Below are positions 23,945-32,930 of a DNA stretch of 64,000 nt, in pieces; the stretch's first letter is position 1, and every line of letters starts with the position of its first letter. The stretch spans positions 676,424 through 740,423 of the forward strand of contig NZ_JYMT01000042.1 in assembly GCF_000938305.1 (NCBI RefSeq), given 5' to 3'. The DNA comes from Bradyrhizobium sp. LTSP885 (GTDB taxonomy: Bacteria > Pseudomonadota > Alphaproteobacteria > Rhizobiales > Xanthobacteraceae). A program made the position numbers and the translations under genes. Under the pieces are notes generated by a model. That model did not search any database. It was given only the letters and a program-made list of their open reading frames with translations, and was not told the origin of the DNA.

Positions 23945-25369
23945 ATGACCACAGCACCCGTCATCACTCGCTTCGCGCCCTCACCGACCGGTTTCCTCCA
24001 TATCGGAGGCGGCCGCACTGCGCTGTTCAACTGGCTCTACGCCCGGAAGCACGGTGGCAAGATGCTGCTGCGGATCGAGGATACCGACCGCGAGCGCTCG
24101 ACCGAGGCGGCCATTGCCGCCATCCTGGACGGCCTGCAGTGGCTCGAGCTCGACTGGGACGGCGACGTCATCTACCAGTTCAGCCGCGCCGCCCGCCACC
24201 GCGAGGTCGCCGAGAGCCTGCTGGCTTCGGGGCGAGCCTATCACTGCTACGCCACGCCGGAGCAATTGACGGCGATGCGCGAAAAGGCGCGCGCCGAGGG
24301 CCGCACCCGCCTCTATGACGGCCTCTGGCGCGACCGCGATCCGGCCACGGCGCCTTCGGGCGTCAGGCCGACCATCCGCCTGAAGGCACCGCAGACCGGC
24401 GAGACCGTGATCGAGGACCAGGTCCAGGGCCGCGTGGTCTGGCAGAACGAGAACCTCGACGACCTCGTGCTGCTGCGTGGTGACGGCACCCCGACCTACA
24501 TGCTCGCCGTCGTGGTCGACGACCACGATATGGCCGTCACCCATGTGATCCGCGGCGACGATCATTTGATCAATGCCGCGCGCCAGAAGCAGATCTACGA
24601 CGCGCTGGAATGGGGCATCCCGAACATGTCCCACATTCCGCTGATCCACGGTCCCGACGGCTCGAAACTGTCGAAGCGCCACGGCGCGCTCGGCGTCGAT
24701 GCCTACCGTGCCTTGGGCTATCTGCCCGCCGCGTTGCGCAACTACCTCGTCCGGCTCGGCTGGAGCCATGGCGACCAGGAGATCTTCTCGACCCAGGAGA
24801 TGATCGACGCCTTCGAGCTGTCAGGCGTCGGCCGCTCGGCGGCGCGGTTCGATTTCGCCAAGCTCGAGAACCTCAACGGCCACTATATCCGCCACAGCGA
24901 CGATCAATCCCTCGTGACCCAGTTCGAGAAGGTGCTGGATTATGTTCCCGAGGGCGCCGCGCTGAAGGCCAAGCTCAACGACACCACGCGCGGGCAATTG
25001 CTGCGGGCGATGCCGAGCCTGAAGGAGCGCGCCAAGACGCTGATCGAGCTGATCTCGGGTGCCTATTTCATCTTCGCCGACCGACCGCTCGAGCTTGAGC
25101 CGAAGGCGGCCGCGATGCTGACGCCGGAGACGCGCGCACTGATCGGTCAGCTGCGCACGGCGCTGGACGCCGTGAATGACTGGACGGCCGAGACCACCGA
25201 GACCGCCATGCGGAATTTCGCCGAACAGAACAATCTGAAGCTTGGCGCCGTAGCCCAGCCGCTGCGGGTCGCACTGACCGGACGGACGACGTCACCGGGA
25301 ATTTTCGACGTCCTGGCCGTGCTGGGACGCCAGGAATGCCTCGACCGGCTCGCCGATCAGGCGGCGTGA
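23945..25369 (+). CDS. gltX: Glutamyl-tRNA synthetase
   Basis: 474 residues, class I synthetase. The HIGH counterpart is HIGG at residues 19-22 (FAPSPTGFLHIGGGRT), and KMSKS is SKLSKRHG near residue 240. The C-terminal helical anticodon domain is complete (LISGAYFIFADRP through LGRQECLDRL). It charges tRNA(Glu), giving Glu-tRNA for translation and tetrapyrrole synthesis. gltA follows on the same strand after 163 bases; a small stem-loop (25379-25400) lies between them. Confidence 0.95.
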   Translation: MTTAPVITRFAPSPTGFLHIGGGRTALFNWLYARKHGGKMLLRIEDTDRERSTEAAIAAILDGLQWLELDWDGDVIYQFSRAARHREVAESLLASGRAYHCYATPEQLTAMREKARAEGRTRLYDGLWRDRDPATAPSGVRPTIRLKAPQTGETVIEDQVQGRVVWQNENLDDLVLLRGDGTPTYMLAVVVDDHDMAVTHVIRGDDHLINAARQKQIYDALEWGIPNMSHIPLIHGPDGSKLSKRHGALGVDAYRALGYLPAALRNYLVRLGWSHGDQEIFSTQEMIDAFELSGVGRSAARFDFAKLENLNGHYIRHSDDQSLVTQFEKVLDYVPEGAALKAKLNDTTRGQLLRAMPSLKERAKTLIELISGAYFIFADRPLELEPKAAAMLTPETRALIGQLRTALDAVNDWTAETTETAMRNFAEQNNLKLGAVAQPLRVALTGRTTSPGIFDVLAVLGRQECLDRLADQAA

Positions 25370-25532
25370 TGATCTTGCATGGTCCCCTCCCAGGGGCCAT
25401 CTTGCAGCGCACATTGCAATAAGCTACGCATCTTCGGACGCCTTATAGACGAGCCGTCCGGCCCCGCCACGTGCCGCCCAGCGGCTCGCGGGCAAGGCCG
25501 GTTTTCGCAACGAATTCATCGGGGATCACGCG

Positions 25533-26837
25533 ATGGACGCAAAATCCAGCAGCAAAACAGCCACCCTTACGATCGGCAACAAGACCTATGATTTCCCGAT
25601 CCTGAGCGGTACCGTCGGGCCTGACGTTATCGACATCGCCAAGCTCTACGGCCAGGCCGGGGTGTTCACCTACGACCCCGGCTTCACCTCGACCGGCAGC
25701 TGCCAGTCCAAGATCACCTACATCGACGGCGACGCCGGTATCCTCGAATACCGTGGCTATCCGATCGAACAGCTCGCCGAACACGGCGATTTCCTCGAGA
25801 CCTGCTACCTGCTGCTCTACGGGGACCTTCCGACCCCGGCCCAGAAGAAAGACTTCGACAGCCGCGTGATCCATCACACCATGGTTCACGAGCAGATGGC
25901 CCGCTTCTACCAGGGCTTCCGCCGCGACGCCCATCCGATGGCGATCATGGTGGCGGCCGTCGGCGCGCTGGCCGCGTTCTATCACGACAGTACCGACATC
26001 AACGATCCGCAGCAGCGCATGATCGCCTCGATGCGCATGATCGCGAAAGTCCCCACCCTGGCCGCGATGGCCTTCAAATACACCATCGGCCAGCCCTTCG
26101 TGTATCCGAAGAACTCGCTCACCTTCGCTGAAAACTTCCTCAACATGTGCTTCGCGGTGCCCTGTGAGGAGTACAAGATCAATCCGGTGCTCGCCGACGC
26201 GCTCGACAAGATCTTCATCCTGCATGCCGACCACGAGCAGAACGCCTCGACCTCGACGGTGCGCATTGCCGGCTCGTCGGGCGCCAACCCGTTCGCCTGC
26301 ATCGCGGCCGGCATCGCCTGCCTGTGGGGACCGGCGCATGGCGGCGCCAATGAAGCGGCGCTGGCGATGCTGTCCGACATCGGCACCGTCGACAAGATTC
26401 CCGACTTCATCAAGCGCGTGAAGGACAAGAACAGCGAAGTCCGCCTGATGGGCTTCGGCCACCGCGTCTACAAGAACTACGACCCGCGCGCCAAGATCAT
26501 GCAGAAGATGTGCCATGCGGTGCTGGCCGAGACCGGCCACGGCGACGATCCGATGCTGAAGGTCGCGCTGGAGCTCGAGAAGATCGCGCTCAGCGATCCC
26601 TACTTCATTGACCGCAAGCTCTATCCGAACGTCGACTTCTATTCGGGCATCACGCTGAAGGCGATGGGCTTCCCGACCTCGATGTTCACCGTGCTGTTCG
26701 CGGTCGCCCGCACCGTCGGCTGGATCAGCCAATGGAGCGAGATGATCGAGGATCCGCAGCAGAAGATCGGCCGTCCGCGCCAGCTCTACACCGGCGTCGC
26801 GCGCCGTGACTATGTGACGATCGACAATCGCACGTAA
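25533..26837 (+). CDS. gltA: Citrate synthase
   Basis: 434 residues, type II (allosteric, hexameric) citrate synthase, first step of the TCA cycle. The catalytic His lies in LWGPAHGGANEAAL and the second His and Arg region is LMGFGHRVYKNYDPRA; the conserved DHEQNASTSTVR loop and the closing FDSR region are present. The N-terminal domain typical of this class (ATLTIGNKTYDFPILSG) is present. A strong terminator follows. Confidence 0.96.
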   Translation: MDAKSSSKTATLTIGNKTYDFPILSGTVGPDVIDIAKLYGQAGVFTYDPGFTSTGSCQSKITYIDGDAGILEYRGYPIEQLAEHGDFLETCYLLLYGDLPTPAQKKDFDSRVIHHTMVHEQMARFYQGFRRDAHPMAIMVAAVGALAAFYHDSTDINDPQQRMIASMRMIAKVPTLAAMAFKYTIGQPFVYPKNSLTFAENFLNMCFAVPCEEYKINPVLADALDKIFILHADHEQNASTSTVRIAGSSGANPFACIAAGIACLWGPAHGGANEAALAMLSDIGTVDKIPDFIKRVKDKNSEVRLMGFGHRVYKNYDPRAKIMQKMCHAVLAETGHGDDPMLKVALELEKIALSDPYFIDRKLYPNVDFYSGITLKAMGFPTSMFTVLFAVARTVGWISQWSEMIEDPQQKIGRPRQLYTGVARRDYVTIDNRT

Positions 26838-26864
26838 GCGCAGCCGATACGCCTCTCCGACAAA

Positions 26865-26891
26865 AGCCGGACGCGGAACCCGCGTCCGGCT
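26865..26891 (+). terminator. Intrinsic terminator after gltA
   Basis: Perfect 12-bp stem (26865-26876 with 26880-26891), 3-nt loop, then a T run. The A tract before it could let it serve the convergent oxidase gene as well. Confidence 0.85.
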
Positions 26892-26921
26892 TTTTGCTGT
26901 CCTGCGTCCGGCGGTGGTGCG

Positions 26922-28925
26922 CTACTTGGTGCGCGACGGACAGATGAACGGATAGTTGGCGTTATCGATGATCGGGGCTACTCCGAAGAAGTCGTTGAGG
27001 ACCGATTCCGCCGTGCAGAAGGCGCCCTCGACCCAGGCCTGATCGTTGGAATAGGCCTCACCGACGATGAAGATGTCGGCGTCCGCGCCGTCGATCAGTT
27101 GCGAGGGCTTGCGGATCTTCTGCTGCACATCGCAGACGTTGTAGTGCGAGGCATAGGCGTGGTAGCCGGCGTTGAACGGCGGCAGCGACCAGTCCATGTA
27201 ACGGGTCTCGAGCGGCTCAGGCACCGCGGTGTAGTCCGATTGCGGGCCGAAATGCACGGCCGCAAGCTGGGCGCGTAGCATCTTGACCATGATCGGCGGC
27301 GCCTCGCGTGGGCCGTCGAGCGGCTGCATATCGTCGGAGATCGGGATCTTGCGCTCCCTGTCCGGCCCCAGCTCCAGATCCTGCCAGAAGCTGGTGTACA
27401 TCTCGTCGTCGTAGCTTGCGAGCAGGCCGAAGACGGGCTTCTGCCCCTCCCCGCGCGCGTTGTTGCCGAAGTAGACCACCTGCCGGATCGGCGTGTCGGT
27501 GACGCTTGGGCCGATCGAGTTGCGCTTGGCGGCAGCGAGCAACTGCTCCTCCTGCTTCACGGTCAAACGCTCCTGGATGGCGTGCTCGACCGCATGAATA
27601 AAATCGCTCGCCGACGCATAGGGCGTCTCGACAATCACCGCGCTGTTCTTCATCGCCGCGACGTAGGCGGCCGGGAAACCCGCTTTCGCGAGCGCATCGA
27701 GCACCCGCAGCGTCACTTCGTAGCTCAGGATCGGCGCCGGATATTGCAGGGCCGAGTTCGTGGTGTCCGTCCACCATTCCTGATCGAAGAACATGCCGAC
27801 CTTGTAGGACGGCTGCATGATCGCGGACTCCAGATAGAGTTGAACCTTCTCGTGATTCAGCACATCGAGACCCTGGTGATCCTCATAGCGCGTCGCCTGA
27901 GCGACGAGGTCGATCGCATAGCGCGGCATCGCGAGCCAGGCCGCATTTGTCGTCCGCGTCGCCGCCTTCTTGTTCGGACTCTTTCGCGTTGCGACCGCAT
28001 AACTGATGCCGTCACCGACCTTGAGGATCGAATGCAGCCTTGTGTCGGGGTGATAGTCGAAGGTCACGCCCTTCGCTTTCGCGAGCCTTACGATCGCGTC
28101 GAACAGCGCATTGAAGATGCTGGAATAACCCGTCGTCAGTGTCTTGTACTCGGTGCCCGGCGTGAACTCGTTATTGGCCTGCAGCGCGACCGCCGAATTC
28201 CAGTTGATGACATTCGAGGTGTAGCCATTGCCGTCGGAGACATAACCGAACCCTTCGGAGCCCAATTGGTCGAACATCAGGTTCCAGTAACCGATGTCCT
28301 TGAAAAGCTGCCCCTTCTGGTAGACCGACGACTGCGGCACATCGACCGCAATGCTGCCATCCTGATAGAACTCGCACCACGCAGCGCGGGTCTGCGGCAG
28401 GTTCTTGGCGGTACCCGCAAGCAGCTCAACCGTGGTGAAGCCGGTGTCGGGCGAATCGTCGGCGCCGTAATGGTCGACGTGGTAGGGCGCGGGATTGGCC
28501 GAGGTAATGCTGGCCAGATACATGTTCTTGGTGCGTAGGTAGTAGAGCGGATTTGACGATGTGTTGAACGGCACCGCGTACTGGTCGAGACCGAGTTGCT
28601 TGATGACAGTGGTGACAACCCGATGCCCGCCCGCGGTCCCGCTGTTGTCGCCGTTCCAGTCGGAATAACGCATCCCGCCCAGTTCGAGATAGGAACTGCT
28701 CTTGTCGTCCTTGTAGTGCCAGGTGCAGACGCGCGCGCCGGCGGCGCGACTGCCCGGATACTCCTTGGAGAAATCATACTTGCCCCAATCGTAGAGTTCG
28801 AGCGTGTCACCCTGGGCGAGTTGCTTCGCCTTGCCGCCCTCGCCGGCCGTCTTGCCGTCGAGCAGGCGCCAAGCGGTGTAGAGCCCGGAGGCGCCGGCGC
28901 CGAAGATCGAATAGGTCTTCGCCAT
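26922..28925 (-). CDS. FAD-dependent amine / L-amino-acid oxidase
   Basis: 667 residues. The N-terminal dinucleotide-binding loop is GAGASGLYTAWRLL (glycines 9, 11, 14). ELGGMRYSD puts Arg86 where L-amino-acid oxidases and tryptophan/lysine monooxygenases bind the substrate carboxylate. The C-terminus has the flavin-binding amine-oxidase motif IVGEAYSNDQAWVEGAFCTA. No signal peptide is seen, so it is cytoplasmic. It would convert an amino acid to a 2-oxo acid (oxidase) or an amide (monooxygenase). It starts 5 bases after the stop of a 2-keto-acid decarboxylase, with its ribosome-binding site in that gene's end, so the two are one operon. The decarboxylase partner favours the oxidase reaction. 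The substrate is unknown. Confidence 0.82.
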   Translation of the reverse strand: MAKTYSIFGAGASGLYTAWRLLDGKTAGEGGKAKQLAQGDTLELYDWGKYDFSKEYPGSRAAGARVCTWHYKDDKSSSYLELGGMRYSDWNGDNSGTAGGHRVVTTVIKQLGLDQYAVPFNTSSNPLYYLRTKNMYLASITSANPAPYHVDHYGADDSPDTGFTTVELLAGTAKNLPQTRAAWCEFYQDGSIAVDVPQSSVYQKGQLFKDIGYWNLMFDQLGSEGFGYVSDGNGYTSNVINWNSAVALQANNEFTPGTEYKTLTTGYSSIFNALFDAIVRLAKAKGVTFDYHPDTRLHSILKVGDGISYAVATRKSPNKKAATRTTNAAWLAMPRYAIDLVAQATRYEDHQGLDVLNHEKVQLYLESAIMQPSYKVGMFFDQEWWTDTTNSALQYPAPILSYEVTLRVLDALAKAGFPAAYVAAMKNSAVIVETPYASASDFIHAVEHAIQERLTVKQEEQLLAAAKRNSIGPSVTDTPIRQVVYFGNNARGEGQKPVFGLLASYDDEMYTSFWQDLELGPDRERKIPISDDMQPLDGPREAPPIMVKMLRAQLAAVHFGPQSDYTAVPEPLETRYMDWSLPPFNAGYHAYASHYNVCDVQQKIRKPSQLIDGADADIFIVGEAYSNDQAWVEGAFCTAESVLNDFFGVAPIIDNANYPFICPSRTK

Positions 28926-28930
28926 GATCG

Positions 28931-30646
28931 CTACTCCACGCCCAGCCGCAGCATTTGCCGGGGCAGGTCCTTTTCGGGAATCACGACCTCGACCAGCGAG
29001 GGCTGATCCGTCGGCTTCTTGAGTTCATGCAGGACCGCGTTCAACTCGCTGACGGTCGTCACGCGGTAACCCTTGGCGCCAAAGGCCTTGGCCAGCGCCA
29101 GGTAATCCCATTTCGGCAGGATATCGAACGCGTCGAATCTGTGCTCGGGGCCGGGTTCAAACGCGGTGATGTCGACATAGACCTGCTCGATCGCGTAGAC
29201 CGCGTTGCTCATCACGAAGATGACTGCGTTGAGCTTGTTGCGCGCCAGCGTCGAGAGCGACTGGCAGACCATCATGAAGCCGCCATCGCCGGCGACGGTC
29301 CATGCACGCTTGCCGCTACCGAATTGCGCGCCCGACGCGGCGCCGGTCTCGAAGCCGATGCACTGCCACGCCGCCGATCCAATGAAACTGCCCTTGGCAA
29401 GGCCGTAGGCGTTGGTCGCCACATACAGCGCCGAGCTGACGCCATAGGTCATCACGATCTGATCCAGCATGTCGTTGTCATGCAGGAACTTCATCGAATG
29501 CTGGAAGAAGCGGTTGTAGGTGATAGTCTCGGGCTTGTCGTTCCATTGCGGATCGGAATTCGACACCCACGGCTCCGGATAGGCGGGCTGGCGCGGCGCG
29601 ATGGTCGACAGCGGATAGCCCTTGGTGGTCTTGAAGCGCGCGAGCAAGGCTTCCATGAAGTCCTTCATGGTCACGCCGTCGAAGATGAAATAGCCGGCCC
29701 TGATCTGGTCGGTGGTCGCAAACACCATGTCGGAATATTTGTCCTCGATGAACCACAGATAGTCGTCGGTGATGATCGTGCCCAAGGTCAGGAAACAATC
29801 GGCCTGCGCGACGAGATCGCGGACGCTCTGGATCGATGCGGCATCGGAATAGGTGCCGACGAATTTGGGGCCCTTTTCATCCAGCACGGTCTTGCCGAGC
29901 GTCGTGGTGGTGTAGAGGAAGCCGCTGGCATCGATGATCTGCTGCAGCAGGTCCGAGAGGCCGTGCCGCAGCACCTCGACGCCGGCGAAGATCATCGGAT
30001 GCTTCGCCGCCGTGATCTGGGCCCAGGCTGCGGTGACCGCATTCTCGAGCGCCAGCGGCTCGCTCTTGAACACGAGCGGCCGCAAGGCCTCGTTCGACGG
30101 CCTCGGACAGGGCTCACCCCACACTTCCTTGTAACATTCGATGTAGACGGGCCGCTTGTAGGTGATGGCTGATATCAGGAGATTGTCGATCTTCTCGGCC
30201 GCGCCGACCGAGGTACTGAGCGTCTCGGCTGCCACAGTGACCTGTCGGTAGACCTCCTGGTCGGCCCGCAGATTGCCGGTCGAGTGGTGATAGAGCACGT
30301 CGTACATCTTGGTGATCTGCCGGGCATCTGCGCCTGGCGTGGCGCTGATCACCACCACCGGGCTGAACTCGACATAGGCCCCCGCGATCGCGTTGAGCGC
30401 GCTGAAGGTCGAGACCCCGTATTGCAGCGAGACGGCCCCTAACCCCCGCGTCCGGCCGTAAGCGTCGGCAGCGTAGGCCGCGTCGAGCTCGTTGATAGCG
30501 CCGATAGCATTGACGCCGGGGAAATGCTCCAGCGCCTGGGTGAAATGCTTGACGTAGTCGCCCGGGATCTGAAAGACCTCCGTGACATCAAGCTGTTTCA
30601 GTCTGGTGAGAAGATAGTCGGCGACCGTAAATGGCTGATTGGTCAT
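28931..30646 (-). CDS. Thiamine-diphosphate 2-keto-acid (pyruvate/indolepyruvate) decarboxylase
   Basis: 571 residues with the three domains of the PDC/IPDC family. Catalytic Glu53 sits in INELDAAYAADAYGR, the twin His of true decarboxylases is at 120-121 (YHHSTGN), and the ThDP/Mg site is GDGGFMMVCQSLSTLARN ending in SNAVYAIEQ. It should turn a 2-oxo acid into an aldehyde and CO2. The pocket cannot be read for pyruvate, phenylpyruvate or indolepyruvate. The linked oxidase suggests an amino-acid-derived oxo acid. GGGAG precedes the ATG. The upstream gap carries three 12-bp repeats. Confidence 0.85.
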   Translation of the reverse strand: MTNQPFTVADYLLTRLKQLDVTEVFQIPGDYVKHFTQALEHFPGVNAIGAINELDAAYAADAYGRTRGLGAVSLQYGVSTFSALNAIAGAYVEFSPVVVISATPGADARQITKMYDVLYHHSTGNLRADQEVYRQVTVAAETLSTSVGAAEKIDNLLISAITYKRPVYIECYKEVWGEPCPRPSNEALRPLVFKSEPLALENAVTAAWAQITAAKHPMIFAGVEVLRHGLSDLLQQIIDASGFLYTTTTLGKTVLDEKGPKFVGTYSDAASIQSVRDLVAQADCFLTLGTIITDDYLWFIEDKYSDMVFATTDQIRAGYFIFDGVTMKDFMEALLARFKTTKGYPLSTIAPRQPAYPEPWVSNSDPQWNDKPETITYNRFFQHSMKFLHDNDMLDQIVMTYGVSSALYVATNAYGLAKGSFIGSAAWQCIGFETGAASGAQFGSGKRAWTVAGDGGFMMVCQSLSTLARNKLNAVIFVMSNAVYAIEQVYVDITAFEPGPEHRFDAFDILPKWDYLALAKAFGAKGYRVTTVSELNAVLHELKKPTDQPSLVEVVIPEKDLPRQMLRLGVE

Positions 30647-30782
30647 TGGGCTCCCGCGTTTCCCGCTTCGGCACGCAACCCTAAAACAATCATATTTGTA
30701 ACAGCAATCTTAGATTGCGTACACCCTCACGTTGAATTCGTCAACCGATCGTGATGCACGCAGATCGGGCTTTCGACCGGTG

Positions 30783-30818
30783 CAAATCTCGCTAAAAGTC
30801 TCGCTACAAATATCGCTA
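30783..30818 (-). repeat. Three tandem 12-bp repeats upstream of the decarboxylase operon
   Basis: On the minus strand TAGCGATATTTG, TAGCGAGACTTT and TAGCGAGATTTG follow one another with no gap. They lie 137-172 bases before the decarboxylase ATG, in an AT-rich stretch after lpxB. A 12-bp period puts the copies just over one helical turn apart, so this could be an operator array. Confidence 0.6.
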
Positions 30819-30875
30819 TTGGTCCGGCCAGCGCCGAAACCGCTGCGGCCGGATGCCGCTCGCATCCCGCACTGC

Positions 30876-32054
30876 CTAGCCGGACCGCCGGCCCATCGTC
30901 GCGAGCACGATATCCGCGGCCCGAACGCTCGGCGGTTGATTGCCGGTCGACATCTTCGCATCCAGCGTCGCGAACGCGACGAGCTGCCGCAGCCGCTCGG
31001 GCGAATCCGCGAGCACTTCGCCAAGCGCTTGCGCAAGATTCGCCGGCGTGCAGTCTTCCTGGAGGAACTCCGGGATGATCTCGTCCCCGATCACGAGATT
31101 GGCGAGGATCACCGACGACACCCGAATTGCACGCCGCAAAATGAAGGCCTCGGCGGCGCCGACCCGATAGGCCGTCACCATGGGAATGCCTGACAGCGCG
31201 AGCTCCAGCGTCACCGTGCCCGACTTCGCCAGCGCGGCGCGCGCACGGCGGAATGCCGCGCGCTTCTCGGTCTCGGCGACCGCGATCGTCGGCACGACCG
31301 GCCATGCCGCCACGCCCTCACGCACCATCGTCTCGAGATGCGGCATGGTCGGAAGCACGAGCTCGAACCCCGTCCGTTTGCCGAGTTCGCCGAGGGCCGC
31401 GCCGAACAGCGCCAGGTGATGCCTGATTTCGCTGCGCCGGCTTCCGGGCAGAACGAGCAGGACCGGCGGCGCGGCATCGCGCCGCGCCCGCTCCTGCTCG
31501 TTCGGCCGGAGTGAAGCGAGCTGCTCGATCAGGGGATGGCCGACGTAGCTGCATGGCGGCCCATTCAGCTTGCGATATTCCTCCGGCTCGAACGGCAGCA
31601 GCGCCAACACGTGATCGACATAGCTGCGCATCGCCTGCGCCCTGCCCGGCCGCCACGCCCAAACCGAGGGCGATACATAGTTGACGATCGGAATCTCAGG
31701 CTTGCGCGCACGAACGCGGCGGGCGACGCGGTGGGTGAAATCGGGGCTGTCGATGATGACGAGCATGTCAGGCAATTCATCGAGCACCGCATCAGTGGTG
31801 CGGCGGATCAATTGCAGGATCTTCGGCAATTGCTTCACGACGGCCGCAAACCCCATGATCGACAGGTCTTCGATCGGAAACAGCGGGTCGATCCCCTCGC
31901 GGGTCATTGCGCGGCCGCCGACGCCGGAAAACCGCACGGCGTCGCCGAGCCGTTGCCGCAGCACCTTCATCAGCGCGGCACCAAGCCTGTCACCGGATTC
32001 CTCGGTCGCAATGAGGAAGATCTTTCGGCCAATGGCGGGGTTGCGGGCCTGCAT
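30876..32054 (-). CDS. lpxB: Lipid-A-disaccharide synthase
   Basis: 392 residues, GT19 glycosyltransferase that joins UDP-2,3-diacylglucosamine and lipid X into the lipid A disaccharide at the inner-membrane surface. Typical segments: GRKIFLIATEESGDRLGA near the N-terminus, FSGVGGRAM, VDHVLALLPFEPEEY, and LLVLPGSRRSEIRHHL in the nucleotide-binding half. Its ATG overlaps the lpxI stop (TGATG), so translation is coupled. It is the last gene of the envelope cluster. Confidence 0.94.
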   Translation of the reverse strand: MQARNPAIGRKIFLIATEESGDRLGAALMKVLRQRLGDAVRFSGVGGRAMTREGIDPLFPIEDLSIMGFAAVVKQLPKILQLIRRTTDAVLDELPDMLVIIDSPDFTHRVARRVRARKPEIPIVNYVSPSVWAWRPGRAQAMRSYVDHVLALLPFEPEEYRKLNGPPCSYVGHPLIEQLASLRPNEQERARRDAAPPVLLVLPGSRRSEIRHHLALFGAALGELGKRTGFELVLPTMPHLETMVREGVAAWPVVPTIAVAETEKRAAFRRARAALAKSGTVTLELALSGIPMVTAYRVGAAEAFILRRAIRVSSVILANLVIGDEIIPEFLQEDCTPANLAQALGEVLADSPERLRQLVAFATLDAKMSTGNQPPSVRAADIVLATMGRRSG

Positions 32055-32911
32055 CAGCCGGCCAGACCAATGACGAAGAGCCGCCTGGCGTCGGCGGCCT
32101 GGATCAGCGCTTGCGGTTCGGCGGCAAGCGTGTTGCCGGCGATCACCGCGACCCCGGCAATACCTGCCGCCGCCGCCCCCTCGACCGTGCGCGAGCCGAT
32201 GGTCGGCAGATCGAAGCGCAGATCCTGGCCGCTCTTGGGTGCCTTCACCAGCACACCGCGGCCGGCCTTGGCGCGGATGCGGCCCTCGGCGCGCAGGCGC
32301 GCCACGCGCATCAGCAGCCCATCGGTGCCTTCGATGTCCTCGACCGCAACGACATGCCCGTCGATCACGATAGCGGCCTGGCCGATATCGAACGGACCAA
32401 GTGCCTCGAGCACGCCGCGTCCGCGCGCGATGTCGGCGAGCGCACTGCCGTCGGGAACCGCGCGCGTGATGGCCCCTTCCGGCATCAGGAGATCGGGCGC
32501 GACGTCCTTGATTCCGACCATGCGGAATCCCTGCTGCTCCAAGATACGCCCGACACTCGACAACAGGTGATCGTCACCGCCGCGAAACGCGCGCGCGACA
32601 TGGCCGAGCAGGCGCAGCGTGCCCCAGTCGAGCCGGATCTCCGAGAGCGCCGGCCGCACCAGCGTGCCGATGAAGATCAGGTCGCGGCAGCCCTCGTCGC
32701 GGAACAGCCTTGTTGCCCGCCCGACCTGGCCGACCGATATCCAGCGGTGACGAAACCGCTGCGCGCGCGCGGGATCGCAGGCGCCGCGCAGCGCGAACAA
32801 CACCGGCGTGATGCCGCGCGCGACCAGCGAGTCTGCGACCGCAAACGGCATCGCACCGCCACCGGCGATCACGCCGACGGGCGAGGAGATCGAGGGAGCC
32901 GCTGACGTCAT
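32054..32911 (-). CDS. lpxI: UDP-2,3-diacylglucosamine pyrophosphatase LpxI
   Basis: About 285 residues. LpxI replaces LpxH in alphaproteobacteria and cleaves UDP-2,3-diacylglucosamine to lipid X and UMP. Family segments are SPVGVIAGGGAMPFAVAD at the start, FRGGDDHLLSSVGRILEQQGF, and VKAPKSGQDLRFDLPTIG toward the C-terminus. ATG 32911 gives the family-like N-terminus; ATG 32923 is also possible. It lies between lpxA and lpxB, as in other Rhizobiales. Confidence 0.92.
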   Translation of the reverse strand: MTSAAPSISSPVGVIAGGGAMPFAVADSLVARGITPVLFALRGACDPARAQRFRHRWISVGQVGRATRLFRDEGCRDLIFIGTLVRPALSEIRLDWGTLRLLGHVARAFRGGDDHLLSSVGRILEQQGFRMVGIKDVAPDLLMPEGAITRAVPDGSALADIARGRGVLEALGPFDIGQAAIVIDGHVVAVEDIEGTDGLLMRVARLRAEGRIRAKAGRGVLVKAPKSGQDLRFDLPTIGSRTVEGAAAAGIAGVAVIAGNTLAAEPQALIQAADARRLFVIGLAG

Positions 32912-32930
32912 GCTGGCGGCCATCGCATGG

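Noticed and set aside
25379..25400. Terminator between gltX and gltA
   Set aside because: The stem has a wobble pair and no T run; it may be a minor structure, so it was not listed as a terminator.
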